A stretch of 64,000 nucleotides of DNA, from positions 82,987 to 146,986 of the forward strand of contig MU626290.1 in assembly GCA_025603075.1 (NCBI GenBank). The letters are read 5' to 3'. The notes under the pieces are model-generated. The model was not told where the DNA came from, made no database searches, and was given only the letters and a program-made list of their open reading frames with translations. A program made the position numbers and the translations under genes. Origin of the DNA: Neoconidiobolus thromboides FSU 785 (Eukaryota > Entomophthoromycota > Entomophthoromycetes > Entomophthorales > Neoconidiobolaceae). Positions 44,206 through 57,625 of this stretch are shown piece after piece. Positions within the stretch are counted from its first letter, which is position 1. Each line of letters begins with the position of its first letter.

Positions 44206-45582
44206 TTTTATTTCTCTTATTTTATTTCTATTTTTTACACAGAAGACAAACCTTATTTTCAATAATTTTTTATTATAAAGTTAGTATTTAATGTCTATTT
44301 TATTCAATTTTAATAACCACTTTTTATAAAATAATATAGCTTACTATTAAATCTTATACTTACTTTAATAATCCTTTTATTTATCACATATCTTTCTTAA
44401 TATTTTATTATTATAAGATCCCTTAACTATAAATTATAATAGAACCATAAAATTAGACCATCAAATCATTTAATCAACTAAATAATATATAAAATTTACT
44501 TTGTAAATTAAACATTAGAATTCAAGTTATAATTTGTTACCTTATACATATAGTTTACAATATTAGAAGACTGTTGTTAGCGCGCTATAATGTTATTCAA
44601 ATTTAAAGAATATTCACCATCAAAAAATACTCTCGCTGTTATTTTTGCTGCTTTTTTTTTCTAGATTTTTTATGCAATTAATAAATTCAAAATAACTGTG
44701 AATCTTAATTAGCAGTTTCCTGCTATTAAAAAGCTTAGCTAACTAAACATTAAAGTGGAAGAAAAACCAATTTCCTTCTGTCTGGTATCTATCTCTCCAC
44801 TCACGATTTTATTTAAATATGTAAATTAGCCACTATTGAGTTACTTGTATCTTAAGAATATAAAAATAATTATGCAAATAGTAATTAAAATTATTTCTAC
44901 CGAGCTATAAATTCTAGACGGAACTTTAATTTTACAACTTTATGCTATGATTTTATTGGTTGATTTCAAAAAAGTAAAGTTGAATGGAAATAAATAATTA
45001 TTTATTTTTATTGCATCTAGTCCAGAGTCCTTTAATTTATAAGTCCAAATACCAACTACTAAATTTATAATGTTGAGGTTGATTGTTACAGTCATCAAAA
45101 TTTTATATAGCTTTTTAGTATTTATTTTTAAGATAGAATAAAATAAGTGTAAATTTTGTGAATTTTTATTATATTTAGTCCAGGTTTCTTAGATCGAAAC
45201 ATTAAATATTTAGTAATTGACATTTGCACTTATAAATCATTGATATGGTCATAAGAAAGGCCGTGAAGTTATTTTGTAATGATTTTTTTAATAACTCAAT
45301 GTGTAAGAGACTGTACCTTTGTTGAAGATTAAATGAAGTTAAGAGAAATCGGAGAGAAATCAAAACGGAATAAGTCTTCAGTGAGGAGAAATACTAAAGG
45401 TAAACAGGTTAGTTATATGGAGAACTTTGACGATTTATCTTGAATTTTGCAATATTTTAAATTGGAATAAAATAATAATATGGGCAACAATGAATAGTTA
45501 TCTATTGTTGAAATTGAAAAAATAATGTTAAGTCTATTTAACTAAAAACAAATGATAATTTATATTATACATAATATTAATA

Positions 45583-45684
45583 TATGAGGATGTTTTTTTT
45601 GTTTAAGAATTTTACTAACAACCTTTCCACTCAAACAGCGCTTAAAAATGGAAAAGTAATGAAATCAAAAAAAACATCCCCATA
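45583..45684 (-). mobile_element. MITE-like element, copy 17
   Basis: TATGAGGATGT start, CCACTCAAACAGCGCTTAAA core and ACATCCCCATA end, reverse orientation. Confidence 0.8.
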
Positions 45685-45869
45685 TATATATATAATTTAA
45701 TTAATATACAAATGATGAAATGTATTGAGTTCAGTCATAAACTAAAACAATTATTGTTTTGTCAATTAGATGAAAATAACTTTTTACTACTTTTTCATAT
45801 CTTAACGCACACTTGTAAACTAAAATCTCCTTACTAATCAAAATAACTAACAATAATGATTATATTTCA

Positions 45870-45968
45870 TATGGTAATCCTTTTGATCTCATCACTTTTT
45901 CATTTTTAAGCGCTGTTTGAGTAGAAAGGTTGTTAGTAAAAACCTTAAACAAAAAAACATCCTCAAAT
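45870..45968 (+). mobile_element. MITE-like element, copy 18
   Basis: TATGGTAATCC start, TCTCATCACTTTTTCATTTT core and ACATCCTCAAATG end. The left end is decayed. It lies about 190 bp from copy 17 in the opposite orientation. Confidence 0.7.
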
Positions 45969-46613
45969 GTTAAGACTGAAAAACATTATTGAATGCATTT
46001 TTAGTTATTTTGCTCATGTTCTAAAAAGCATAAAAATTAAAACGAGTACCAGTAAAATTCTTAAAAAAACAATAAGGATTAGCTGAGTTATAAAATACAT
46101 TATAAAATAATAAGAGTACTACGCTATTATTATTAACTCGAAAACTATAAATATCTCGAATGTTAACCAAAAAATAAATTTTGAAAATAAAAATTAATGG
46201 GAATATAGTACACATTAGTTATTATACTTCATAGTTTATAGTCTATTCAAAAGTGTAAAATTAGTAAGTACATCGGAATAAAGGTTTATCCATAAAACTC
46301 AAATATCATACTCATATTATTTTTTATTTACATTAATAGATTATTACCTAATTTCTTGTAGTTATAGAATGAAATTAAATGTATATTTACAATAATTAAA
46401 TAGGCATTAAGTATCATAATTCAATATTGATTTTGAATCCGAAATTTAGCTCTAGTTTGTATAAATTTTAGTGTCTAAGAAAACAACAAAATGGAGTAAA
46501 AAATAAAAGCCAATCAAATGCAAGAAAGCTATATGACAAAGTAAGCTATTATTTTAGTTAAAGATATCTCTATCCTTAATTTTTTGTAAAAAGTTTGAGA
46601 GGTTGATTTTATA

Positions 46614-49033
46614 ATGGCAGAAAAAAGAGTATATGTTGTTAATTATTATGATCGTAACAGTCATAAAAATGATTGTGAAGAAACCAATGCTAATGGAAAA
46701 CTTAAATATGCTAAGGCTATTTTTAATCCGGATTTAGATGAAGGTAATAAATCTATTCTTACTATATAAGTCATGATAGAAATAAAAAATAGTTTTGACA
46801 TAATTACTGTTATTTAATTCATTATATATATATATATATATGCGTGTTTTAATTTTACTAATATATTAATATTATAATTAAGGAATGTGGCTAATGCTTA
46901 AATTCAAATAGGTACTGCAATAAAACTAGCAGAAGAGAGGTTGGAGAAACTTAATGAAAGTTTTAGATTACATATTAGAAAGGAGATGATAAAGAATCCA
47001 TTTACTGATTTAAGAAGTTTGTTTGAAAAGTATCAATATTTTATGAAAAAAATTTATCAAGATTTAAATTTATTACCACCAATTGAAGTATTAACTTTTA
47101 TTCAAAGAAACAAAAATGTATTAGGTAAATTACCAGAGAGGTTTAATCCAAAAAAGCATCCAAAGCCAATAGTTATAAATTCAGGTAATTATGTTATTAC
47201 AACTGTATAATTTTGTATAATATTTTATAATATTTTATAATAGATTTAATTAAAACAAATCAAATGGAAAGATCAAGTATGTTTTTAAGTAATTTTTTAC
47301 CAAATAAAATCAAAAATAGTAATGAAGTAATAAAGAAGAATGGATTATTTGGACCACAAACATTTACAATTGATAAATTACAAAATAAATTTCAAGAAAA
47401 TTTAAATAAAAATAAAATAGATGATTTAACAGAACCTATTGAAAGTAAAGAATATACATTTGGTGGATCAAAAATCCAGGTTATTAAATATCCGAATGGT
47501 ATAACTAAAAGTCAAGTTATTGAAACAAAAAATAATACTGATTCAAATAAGATGAATAAAGAGAATCAGAATAATATGTTCGGAAGTAATAATAATTCAA
47601 ACCATTTCTCAATGGAGAATGGAAAGTTAAAGTATAATGGTTTATTTAATAACTTTACACTGGAAAATAATAATAATAATGAAACTTCCAATTTCAAATC
47701 AATATTTGATACTACATTTAATGATGATAAAACAAAAATAAAATTAAACAATAAAGATGAATGGGAAAATAAAACAGAAGAAGAAAAATATGAAGAATTT
47801 ATAAGAGTGCAATCCATTTATAGTAAATATAAAAACAACCCATTAGAAGGTATGGATTTTAAAACATTAATGAATATAAAAAATAAAGAAGATAATAAAG
47901 AGAAATTGGAATTTAAATCCATATTTCATAATAATAATAAAAATAGTATTCATGAAAATATTAAAGAAAATTTAAATTTAAATTTAAATTCAACATTTTC
48001 AAGTAATAAAAGGATGTATAATGACAAATCTAATTTTAATTCAATATTTAGTGATATTAATAAAGAAAATAACAATGAAAGTAAAGAACAAATTAGACTT
48101 AATCCAATATTTAATAAACAATCAAAAGATAATACTAATTTTAATCAAATATTTGAAGATAATATAAAATCAAAGGATTATAATAATACAAATATTATAA
48201 ATAAAGATAAATTAAAATTTAATGGAATATTTAATAATAATAATAATATAAAGATAAATAAATTAGAGGATATTAATAATAATAATGAAGAGATTGATCA
48301 AACGATTGATCGAATGGCAGTTTCCTTTAATAATTTAAATTTATTAGAAAATAAAGAATCAAACAGAACAACAACGACATTAAATAATAATATTAGTAAT
48401 ATTTCAATTAATAAAGATACAACAACAACAAATTCAATTCATGATATTAAGAAATTGAATTTTAATTTTAATTCATTACAATTACCTTCTATTTCAGATA
48501 AAAAAAGAGAAAATGAATTAACTTTTAATGGAGATTATGAAATTCCATCAGAAATAGACATTAAATTTAATTCATTTAATAATCAAGAAACAGAAGAAAT
48601 AAGATTAAAAAATGAATCTAAAAAATATATTAATCAATTAAATTTGATTAATAATTCATTAAATAATATTACTAAAAATAATAAAAATAATACATTTAAT
48701 GGATTTACTAATATGTTCAATAATAATGATAATAATAATTTGAATGGAGTTTCTAATTCATTAAAATCAACTTTTGTTTCTTATTTTACACCTTTTAATA
48801 ATAATAAAAATGGAAAAATGAATGATAATATTGAAATTGAACCGGAAACAAAAGAAAATTTAATTCCAGTAACTTATCAACTTAATAAATCCTTTATTGA
48901 AAATGAAACAACATTAAATAAACAAATAAATCATTTAAATGGAAGAGAAAGAGAGAATAATGAAGAGGAAATTAATGTTAATAATAATAATAATGATAAT
49001 AATAATAATAATTTAGAAGATATTGATGAATAA
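46614..49033 (+). CDS. Asn-rich protein with F-x-x-I-F repeats
   Basis: Three exons (46614-46743, 46912-47184, 47244-49033) give 730 aa. The first ~200 residues are ordered-looking: MAEKRVYVVNYYDRNSH, a charged helix EERLEKLNESFRLHIRKE, then DLNLLPPIEVLTFIQRNKNV. A further block YTFGGSKIQVIKYPNGITKS lies near residue 215. The rest is Asn/Lys/Glu-rich and disordered. It carries at least eight spaced copies of a short motif: LKYNGLF, FKSIF (twice), FNSIF, LNPIF, FNQIF and LKFNGIF. Such repeats in a disordered chain suggest a multivalent docking surface. I do not recognise the family. Asn runs come from AAT/AAC codons and may partly reflect base composition. Confidence 0.7.
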
Positions 49034-49129
49034 ATATTATTATCTAAATTATAATAATAAAAATTAATTATTAACTTTATATGATTTTAATTATTCATTG
49101 ATTAATTATTAATTTTATTTATTTAAACT

Positions 49130-49309
49130 TTAATCTTCCCATAAAATTTCAATTAATTGTAAATAAATTGAATCATTAAAATAAATTGGTGAATATAATA
49201 AAATATCAGGCCATAATAAATATTTAAAATAAAATTGAGATTCTATTGATGGTTCATAATGTAATAATTTCATTTCTTTAGACTAAAAATAAAAAATAAA
49301 AAATAATGA

Positions 49310-49343
<34 letters not shown>

Positions 49344-50342
49344 TAAGAGTATAATAATTAATAACTTACCAATTCATTATCAAATATCATAGTTCTTAAT
49401 AAATTCGAAATTTTTAAGGTAACTTCTTCCACAGTAATAGAATTATTATTATCCTGATTATTATCCAAAATCAATTGAAATGGTTTACAAAACTAAAAAA
49501 AGGAGATAATTTAATATTTGATATTTAACAAAAAAGAAAAAACTTAATATTATATTTACCTGTTTCAATCTTATTGTAACTTGCTTTATGAAGGGGTGTT
49601 TTTCAAAAGATTCAATTAAATTTAAATTTTGTAATAATCCGTAAATTAAATTAGTAGCTTGAATTTTTTGTAATTGAATATTTAACAATATAGAATGAAA
49701 TAATAAACAAATTAATTCTTCATAATTATTAATACCAATTAGTTTATCTTCTCTTCTTTTTTCAATATTTTGTCCCAATTTAATTCGTTTCTTATTAATT
49801 AATTCAATAAATCTAATAAAAAATTAATATAAGAATTGTAAGAATTAATTAGAACTTAATTATTGAAATGAGATAAAATTAGAAATAAAAACTTCCATTA
49901 TTACCTAAATAATTTTTGAACTACTAAGGAAGTTAAATTATTACAATAAGGTAATATATTTAGTAAGGTAGCCATCCCTATAGAATAAGCAAATTGATCC
50001 TAATATTAATTAAAATTAGTAAATATAGATTCAATTATAAAACTATACTGTATATTATGTTATATATATTATATATTATATATTATATATTACTAACTTA
50101 TTAAAATACTTACCCTTGGTTCATTTAAATAATGAGTACTATATTTAATTAAGATATGAATCGTTAAATCAGATAATGGTAATTCCATAAACAATCGTGA
50201 AGTTAACCAAATTGGGGGCAGAATAGACTAAAAAATTCGATTAAAAATATTGATATATTTAATTAGCCATAAAAAATTGAAATAATACTACTTTAGTAAT
50301 ATTAGAATAGTATTGTCTATTTATTTATTTAAATAGTTGTAT

Positions 50343-50392
<50 letters not shown>

Positions 50393-51807
50393 CTTACTTT
50401 ATTACAACAATTCTTTAAAAAGCCAATGGATTGAGTACATTTTAATAATATAATAGTATATAAATAGGCTTTTAAATTATTTTCTTTTTTTATTGTACTT
50501 TCATACATTCCTTTTAAACATGATAATACCTAAAATAATGATTATTATTATTATTATTGTTATTATTAATTAATGTTTGATTGTAATTAATATAATAACT
50601 TACTAATTCACTTGGATCTGTTAATGAAAAACAATAATTTTTAAATTCATTATTATAATTTAAAAATAAATAAAATAAAATCAAAGATTCGCAGTCATCT
50701 AATTGACTAGAATAAGATTCAATAGTTAAGATTATTATTAATAATAATTAATTTGTATAATATAATTTATATTACCTTATTAATTTATCAAATAAATTAA
50801 TACAATTTAAATGAAAAAAGGGTGGATTGGGAAATAATTTAATTAATTCTATATAAATTAATAGATAGTTTAAATTATTAATAATAATTCAATATAATTA
50901 ATATTACCAAAATAATTTTCTACTACTAATAAAAAGGGATTAATTTCTATATTCTCATAATGTGTAATTAAAAATAAATAAATTTGTAAACTTTGAATTG
51001 ATAGTGTTGTTGGTTTATAATTTTCATTAGAAAATAAATAGGAATAGGCTGATTTTAATAAACCTAAATAACATTATTAATATAGAAATAAAAAAAATAG
51101 GAGTTATAAGTTATAAGATATTATTTATGAGAATTATTACAGTTAACTTACTTTGATTATCCTTTCCAATTAATGGAAAAAAATAATTCTGTATTAATAT
51201 AATTGATAATTTTTCTAACCAAATTCTAATAATATTAAATATTAAATAAATGTTAATAAAATAGAATAATAGAATAATCAAATAAATTTACTTATCCGTT
51301 TTAATTAATAATTGAAATAACATATTCGTAGGTAATTGAATTTGATCATTTTGATTATTACTATTATTATCCTCATTGTTATCTTCCTTATTACTTTGAT
51401 AATTATTATTTTGATTTAATAAATAATTACATTCAAATGCAAATAAACAAATTAAACATTGTAAACAATTTTGATAAATTTCAATATTTAATTGATAACT
51501 AAAAATCAAAATTAAATAAAATTAATGTATATATTCTATAGTAATATATTATTATTTACCTTAAATCCATTTGTATTATTAATTTAATCAACCATTTAAA
51601 AAATAATTCAAACTCATTACTTTCTTTTATGTATATTATTAATTAATTATTATATTATATATTAATTAAATTTAAATTTACCTTCTTTTTCCACTTTGTT
51701 ATTTTCATTTATACTCAATTGATTTATACAATTCATTAAATTCAATGGTAAACTTTTACTTTGTTGATCATTATCGTCTAAAATAAAATAAAAATAGATA
51801 TTAAAGA

Positions 51808-51860
<53 letters not shown>

Positions 51861-51975
51861 CTTACCATAAAATAATAGTAAAAAATCAATAAAATGACCA
51901 TTAATTAAATAATAGTTTAATATTAATATTAATATAAAACTAATATTAAATGTAATTAATTTTAATTCACTAATA

Positions 51976-52006
<31 letters not shown>

Positions 52007-52503
52007 TAATGAAATTATATTCTAATTACTTCGATTTATTAATTTCCGTTATATTATTTAATTTCACTAAAATATATTGAACTAATTTATTTAATGGTAA
52101 ATGAATGTTTAATTCCATTTCTATTATATCAAAATGAATTAGTAATGTAAAATAATTAAATAGAATATTTACCTAATTCTTTAATAATTTGTTTAACTTG
52201 AATAAATAAATTAGCATAATAATACTTTTTATTATTTTCTAATCCATTTTCAGTATTAATACCAAATACATTAAATATTAAATTTTTAAAATTAACATTA
52301 TGAAATTTAAATTCTTTAAGATAAATACTTTTAATGATTGATTTAAGTTCCAATTTTAATTGTTCATGATGTGGTATTAAGATTGTTTTATTAGTTTGTA
52401 ATCGTTTAATATACTTATTATAATTGGGATTAGTTATTGAAATTGTAATGGGATATTGATCGTTTTCTTTTGATGGGGATTTGAGTGAGTGAGTATCAGA
52501 CAT
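49130..52503 (-). CDS. DYM: dymeclin
   Basis: Golgi-associated peripheral protein needed for Golgi organisation and secretion; the family also includes Hid1. Sixteen exons give 722 aa: 52173-52503, 52030-52120, 51866-51969, 51682-51777, 51560-51623, 51292-51498, 51152-51225, 50908-51063, 50776-50848, 50604-50706, 50398-50529, 50114-50227, 49905-49999, 49560-49812, 49370-49492 and 49130-49282. All phases close. The protein is helical repeat throughout. The best match is residues ~400-570: ILFYLFLNYNNEFKNYCFSL-TDPSELV corresponds to the dymeclin block where F-x-x-Y-V-L-x-R-T-D is expected. It is followed by YLYTIILLKCTQS, then DLTIHILIKYSTHYL and the LLNILPYCNNLTSLVVQKLF block that replaces A-P-H-F-R-N-L-H. 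N-myristoylation (MG start) seen in animals is absent. Several introns hold long AAT runs. Moderate to good confidence. Confidence 0.72.
50344..50391. repeat. AAT trinucleotide run in a dymeclin intron
   Basis: About 15 consecutive AAT/TAA units just inside the donor side of the intron after exon 11. Similar shorter runs lie in neighbouring introns. Confidence 0.9.
51811..51858. repeat. AAT trinucleotide run in a dymeclin intron
   Basis: About 15 AAT units in the intron between exons 3 and 4. Confidence 0.9.
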
Positions 52504-52658
52504 GATGATTTTAACTTCAAATTAAAAGGGATAAAAGTGAAGTAATGAAATTTATGACACTGAATTTTTAATTTGACTACGAAATTCCAAATTTTTAAAA
52601 ATATCAGTTTATTTCTTACTTTTGAAGATTTTTTCTTTCTTTTTTCTTCAAAAATAAA
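52504..52658. promoter_or_regulatory. divergent promoter, DYM / TRAPPC12
   Basis: Only 155 bp separate the two start codons. A TTTTCTTTCTTTTTTCTTC pyrimidine tract lies just before the TRAPPC12 ATG. Both genes must use this interval, so co-regulation is likely. Confidence 0.6.
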
Positions 52659-54564
52659 ATGAGTGATAAACAGCCATCTTCCATTCCTCAAGAACTTCAA
52701 TTGCAATTTAATAATTTATTTGATATACCCTTGGTAGTTTAATATAGAATTTAGTTGACAATACAATTAAATCAATTTTTCTAAGAATGATCCATTACTA
52801 AGTTTATTACAAACATTTATAGCAAATTCTTTACATTTAAGTTCCAAAGTAGAATTAGAAGATATTGAATTAAATCAAGAAAGTTGGGAGCAAAAAGTAG
52901 GTGAATATGCGGTAAGTGAAATTAATTTAATAAATAAAAAATAAGATAAATAAAATAAAATAAAATAAAAATTAAAGGAAAAGATATTCAATCAACTTCT
53001 CTTTCTTTTAGAAACAAGGTTTATGGCGAGGTTTAGCTACTTTTATGAAACAACAAATTGCAACTACAGATAATAGTCAAATTTTATTATTATTAAAAGT
53101 AAATATTCAATTGTTTTATTAATTAATTATTAATAATGGATATATATATATATTTTCTTTCTTGTTATTAGTTATGGTGTTACCGTCTCATCTCCTTAAT
53201 AAAACTTAATTTATGTCAATTAGCTTCAGCAGAATTAGATAAATTAGATAATTTATTTGATAAGAAATATCGATTTGAAAATCAACCTGAATTATTTCCA
53301 AATAGAAAAGGTAACAAGTTTTTAAAATTAAATAAAAAATTAAATAATAATATAAACAAGGACCTATGATACCGTTTGTATTATTAGTAATTTGGGCTAA
53401 ATTACCAGGTTATTTAGGAGATAATTTAATCTCTATTGATCGTATTTATTATTTAATTAATTATTGTAGAAAGGTAAATAAATTTAATATTATTATTAAC
53501 AGTATTGATAATATATTAAATGATTATTATTTATTTTTAAATTCTTTAGGAAATTCAATTTAATCCAGAACAAAGTAAATATAATTTAAAATTAATTTAA
53601 AATTGAGTTTTTAATAATATTTATTAAACTATTAACTAAGTTCAATTATGGAAAAATCGAATTATTCAATTAAGTTTAATATTAACAAATTATTTATTAA
53701 AATTGAAAGTAAATAATTTTATATTAAAATATATAGAATAGAAGTTTATAAATGATTAATAATTTTTCTATTAGGAATTAATATTAGCTACAACAATAAT
53801 TGAACAATTAACATTACAATCTGATTGTGATTTTATAATTTGGAATTGTTGTATTCGCTTATATTTGTATGTAAGTTATTTTATTAACAGTAATTTATAA
53901 ATCAATATTAATTAATAATTAAATATTAAAAGGGAGGAAATATTAAAGAAGCTGAAATTAAAATAAAACAATATAATCGATATGAATTAATTGATAATAA
54001 TTATAAATTAAATTTATTATTAAATAAGTAAGTTTTAATTATACTAATTAATATCTTACAAACTAATCTTTATTTTATTTTTATTTTTATTTTTATTTTA
54101 GTACTTTATTATTAATGTCCAAAGCACAATGGAATGATTCAATTCAATTAATTGAAACTTATTTAGATAAAAATGAAAATAACTTTAAAGTAAAATAACT
54201 TATTATAAGTAATAACAATAAGAATAATTTATTTATATAACTTTAGTTAAATAACCTATTAGCAATCAATTATTTATATATTGGTAATTTAAACAAAGTA
54301 AGTTAAATATTATATTTATTATTTTCATTTTTCATTCTATTAACTTTCATTAATTTTTATTAGTCGATTACAATTTTAAAACAAACAATTGAACAATTTA
54401 CAAAAGAAAATAGTCCATTATTACCAGCTATTATATTAAAAAATTTATCTACTAGTTATGAATTAATTACAATTCATCATCTTAAAAAGAAAAAACAAAT
54501 TTTAGATTTAATTCATCCTTATTTAGGAGATGGTTATGATATTGATGCATTTAAATTTAATTAA
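52659..54564 (+). CDS. TRAPPC12: TRAPP complex subunit TRAPPC12 (TPR protein)
   Basis: Subunit of the TRAPP III tethering complex acting between ER, Golgi and autophagosomes. Twelve exons (52659-52733, 52786-52911, 53012-53098, 53172-53310, 53361-53473, 53550-53574, 53641-53708, 53775-53870, 53933-54027, 54102-54189, 54247-54297, 54364-54564) give 387 aa. The TRAPPC12 core is recognisable: LWCYRLISLIKLNLCQLASA-E-L, then ELFPNRKGPMIPFVLLVIWA and LPGYLGDNLISIDRIYYL. The human protein has the same order with [20 protein letters not shown]. TPR-like helix pairs follow (NTLLLMSKAQWNDSIQLIET, LAINYLYIGNLNKSITIL). It is shorter than the human protein, which has a long disordered N-terminus. Introns are small and exon 6 is only 25 nt. 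Confidence 0.85.
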
Positions 54565-54702
54565 AATATTATTATTATATATCATTATTATATTATTATA
54601 TTATTATTATTATCTTTATTATTATTATTATTATTATTATTATTTACACTTAACAAAATTCATTTAAAAAATCTTAAAAGAAAAAACTTAACTTATTCCC
54701 TA
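54565..54702. repeat. TTA/ATT-rich convergent 3' spacer
   Basis: The spacer between the TRAPPC12 and BORCS5 stops consists largely of TTA/ATT trinucleotide runs (about 54569-54648). Confidence 0.8.
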
Positions 54703-55884
54703 TTAAGTTTCCTTATTAATTACCCCATCCTCATTTTTAGCCAATAACATTAAATTATTATTTACATTAATAAATTCTTCATTTTCCAATGAATAATATT
54801 TTAAACCATTATTTGCATTACCATTATCAAAAAAGGATAAATTCCTAATCGATGGGGATCTAGTTCTCATATTATTAAATTGTTGTTGACTATTATTATT
54901 ATTTTCTCTATTAAAATTCATAAATGAATTCATTTCTGATAATAGAGAATGTGCTGAATAAACATTTCCATAATCATCTATGGAATTTCGTGATAAATTC
55001 GATATTGGTCGATTAATAAATGGTGAATGAGAAGGCTCCCAATGACTCGTTGTTAATTGAGAAAAGGGTCGATGTTTTTCAGCCATAATAGTATCGAGTG
55101 TAAGTGTAGTTACTGATTCTCGTCGTCGTCGACTCATCATCGAAGAATAATTACTTTTATTAAAATTAGGTGCACTACCTTTTAACATGGCTTTACGATA
55201 ACTTGTATGTAAATTACTATATGTTTTTTGAGATTGATATTTTAAGTAACCTAATCGTTCTTCTTGAGGTAAATATGAATTAATTTTTTCAATTCGTTTA
55301 AATACATTGTAAATTAATTGTCGACTATGCTCTAATTCTTGTTGAATTTCATTCACTAAATTATCAATTTTTATTAGTTTAATATAATATTTTAAATACG
55401 AATGAAAATTATTACTTGCTAATTTTAAATTAGTATTACTATCATGAATATATCGTAGATGTGGTGTTGTATATTTTATATGACCTTCAACTGCAGCTTC
55501 TATACTTTCAATTTTTTCAACTACTGTTTCCTAAAATAAAAATTAATAAAAATTAATATAAATTAATATAAATTTACTTGATCTTTTAAAATTTGATTCA
55601 TTTCAATAAAGTATTCTCTTTGATGATACAACATCAAATTGTAAATAATTGATTCTAATTCAACTAAAAAATAATAAATAAATAAATTCTATTATATATT
55701 ATTATAAATTCAATTAAACAAATAATACTTACCAATAGATGGTGCTTTAACTTTAGGTAAACTAATAGTATTACGATGCCATAAATTATTTAAAGAAAAT
55801 GAATTAGTATTTGAATAATTAGTATCCATGTTAGTAACATTCATTTGAAAACTATATGGTATCTAAATAAGATAAAATAAAATA

Positions 55885-55915
<31 letters not shown>

Positions 55916-56600
55916 AATAATTTTGTTATTATTATTATTCTTTCAACTTACTTTCGGTAACCCTTTTAATTTTAATAAGATTGGATCTATTTTATGTGCT
56001 TTTCCTTTACTAACAGTAATAATTGGACTATCCTATTATATAAAAAATTTCACTATTAAAACCTTCAATTGTTTAAAAATTAAGAATATTTACTTGAAAT
56101 GAACTTTGCGAACTATTATTGGAATAATAATCATTCTGTCTCCCTATTCTGTCCATTGATTTAACATTACATAAGCCCTTAATAGCGTTTCCTAATGGCA
56201 TTGAACTTGACAATTGCTGATATTCATTACCATAAGATTGACTTATTTTAACATCCATTTCTTTATCACTTAAACTCAAACCTTCTACTTCATCAATTGT
56301 TTTAAATGGAAATGAACTAATAACTCCAGATATTTCTTCTAATCGAGGTAATCGAGGAGATATTAAATGACCATTATTTTTTAACCAGGAACTACTTGGT
56401 GTAGTAAGATTGTTATTGTGAGTTGAATCATTTAATTTTAATATCATATTGGGATGTTTGCTTGGGGCTACGACTGAGGTGGACACCGTTCGTCGATGGG
56501 GATTTTTACTTTCTGATTTACTGCTTTCTTGACCCTTTAGTTAAAGAAAAATAGACTATTAATTTATTAGAATTTTAAATCTTAAATTTTAAACTACCAT
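54703..56600 (-). CDS. BORCS5: BORC subunit 5 (myrlysin) homologue
   Basis: Subunit of the BORC complex that recruits Arl8 and kinesin to lysosomes. Six exons: 56598-56600 (ATG only), 56094-56534, 55952-56032, 55733-55862, 55578-55663 and 54703-55530, giving 522 aa. The splice after the lone ATG yields MGQESSKSESKN, an N-myristoylation signal like the MGSEQSSEAES of human myrlysin. The SPIITVSKGKAHKIDPILLK and LKGLPKIPYSF blocks match the human V-V-V-A-Q-G...KLQEIPTFQPLL segment. A coiled coil follows, ending EKINSYLPQEERLGYL, against human L-D-R-L-N-S-M-L-P-E-G-E-R-L. It is longer than the human protein (196 aa) through a Ser/Asn-rich insert after residue 40 and a Ser/Arg/Asn-rich tail of about 150 aa. 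Without the one-codon exon the gene lacks any sensible start. Confidence 0.82.
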
Positions 56601-57625
56601 CTTTTTAAAAAAAAACTAAAAATGAGTTTTTTTTAAAATAGAAATATTAAACTTATTGATTTATTGATAATATTTTCTATTTTCTATTTTCTATTTTCTA
56701 TTTTCTATTTTCTATTTTTTTGTTATCAAAATTGCTGGAATTTATAGTTTTAGTTTTAATTACCCCTTCCCTTTTATTAATTTCTAGTTGAAACTTAAGT
56801 GGTTACAAAAAATCATTAATTTTGGGCAAATCTATCTTTTTTAATAAAATAATACTAACTTTTTTGATTGATACAAATATTCAATCTTATTTTTAACTGA
56901 AATCTAAATTTAAATTCAATTTCAATGACATAATAAGTAAATTAACAATACTTGACTACATAAATATAACTTTAATATATTCTATTATTTTATATTATTT
57001 TATATTATTTTATATTATTTTATTATTTATTTATCAAATTCTAGTTTAAGAATAATACTCAATGTTTTAGAAGAAATTAATTTTCAGTTCACCATCTTGT
57101 TTAAAACCATTTTATTCAATATTTTTGAAAAATAAATCAAAGATTATAATAGTTTAAAACCAGCGGATAAAATAATAAACTATATTTATTCTTTAAGACA
57201 AATCGAGTTTATATACCTTGATGCCATAATAATATATTATTTAGTTAAAAAAGGGTTTATATATATATATCTATATGTTATTGTTTAAAAGAAAGCAAAG
57301 ATAAAATTCATCTCAAATAATAAAACACTTAAAGTTTTCATAAACTCCTTCAACCTCTTTAAAAAAAAAGAAAAGAAAAATAAGAAAATAGATAATGAAC
57401 TAGATAATACTTAAAAAATGTTATTATTAACTAAGAAGAATATAAAGAGTTTAAAGAGGGGTGGGGAAATGAGGAAGTTTGATTTAATCTTGGTATGTGT
57501 CAATGATAATGATATGTGTGGTAGATTGAATCAGCAAAAAAAAGTTAAAAAAAAGGTTGTTTTTTAAATTTAAAATTATCATCTTAATTCAACTTTACAA
57601 AAACAGTTATTATTATTATTATTAT
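56601..57625. other. intergenic with short tandem repeats
   Basis: About 1 kb with a TATTTTC heptamer array at 56671-56716 and a TTTTATATTA array near 56985-57022. No gene or MITE-like copy seen. Confidence 0.6.
56671..56716. repeat. TATTTTC heptamer array
   Basis: About six head-to-tail copies of a seven-base unit, roughly 70 bp upstream of the BORCS5 start codon. Confidence 0.85.

Larger units (their letters stand above)
43471..46613. other. long intergenic region with two MITE-like copies and one inverted repeat
   Basis: 3.1 kb with two MITE-like copies and a ~103-bp imperfect inverted repeat, listed separately. I see no gene or RNA in the remainder. Confidence 0.6.
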
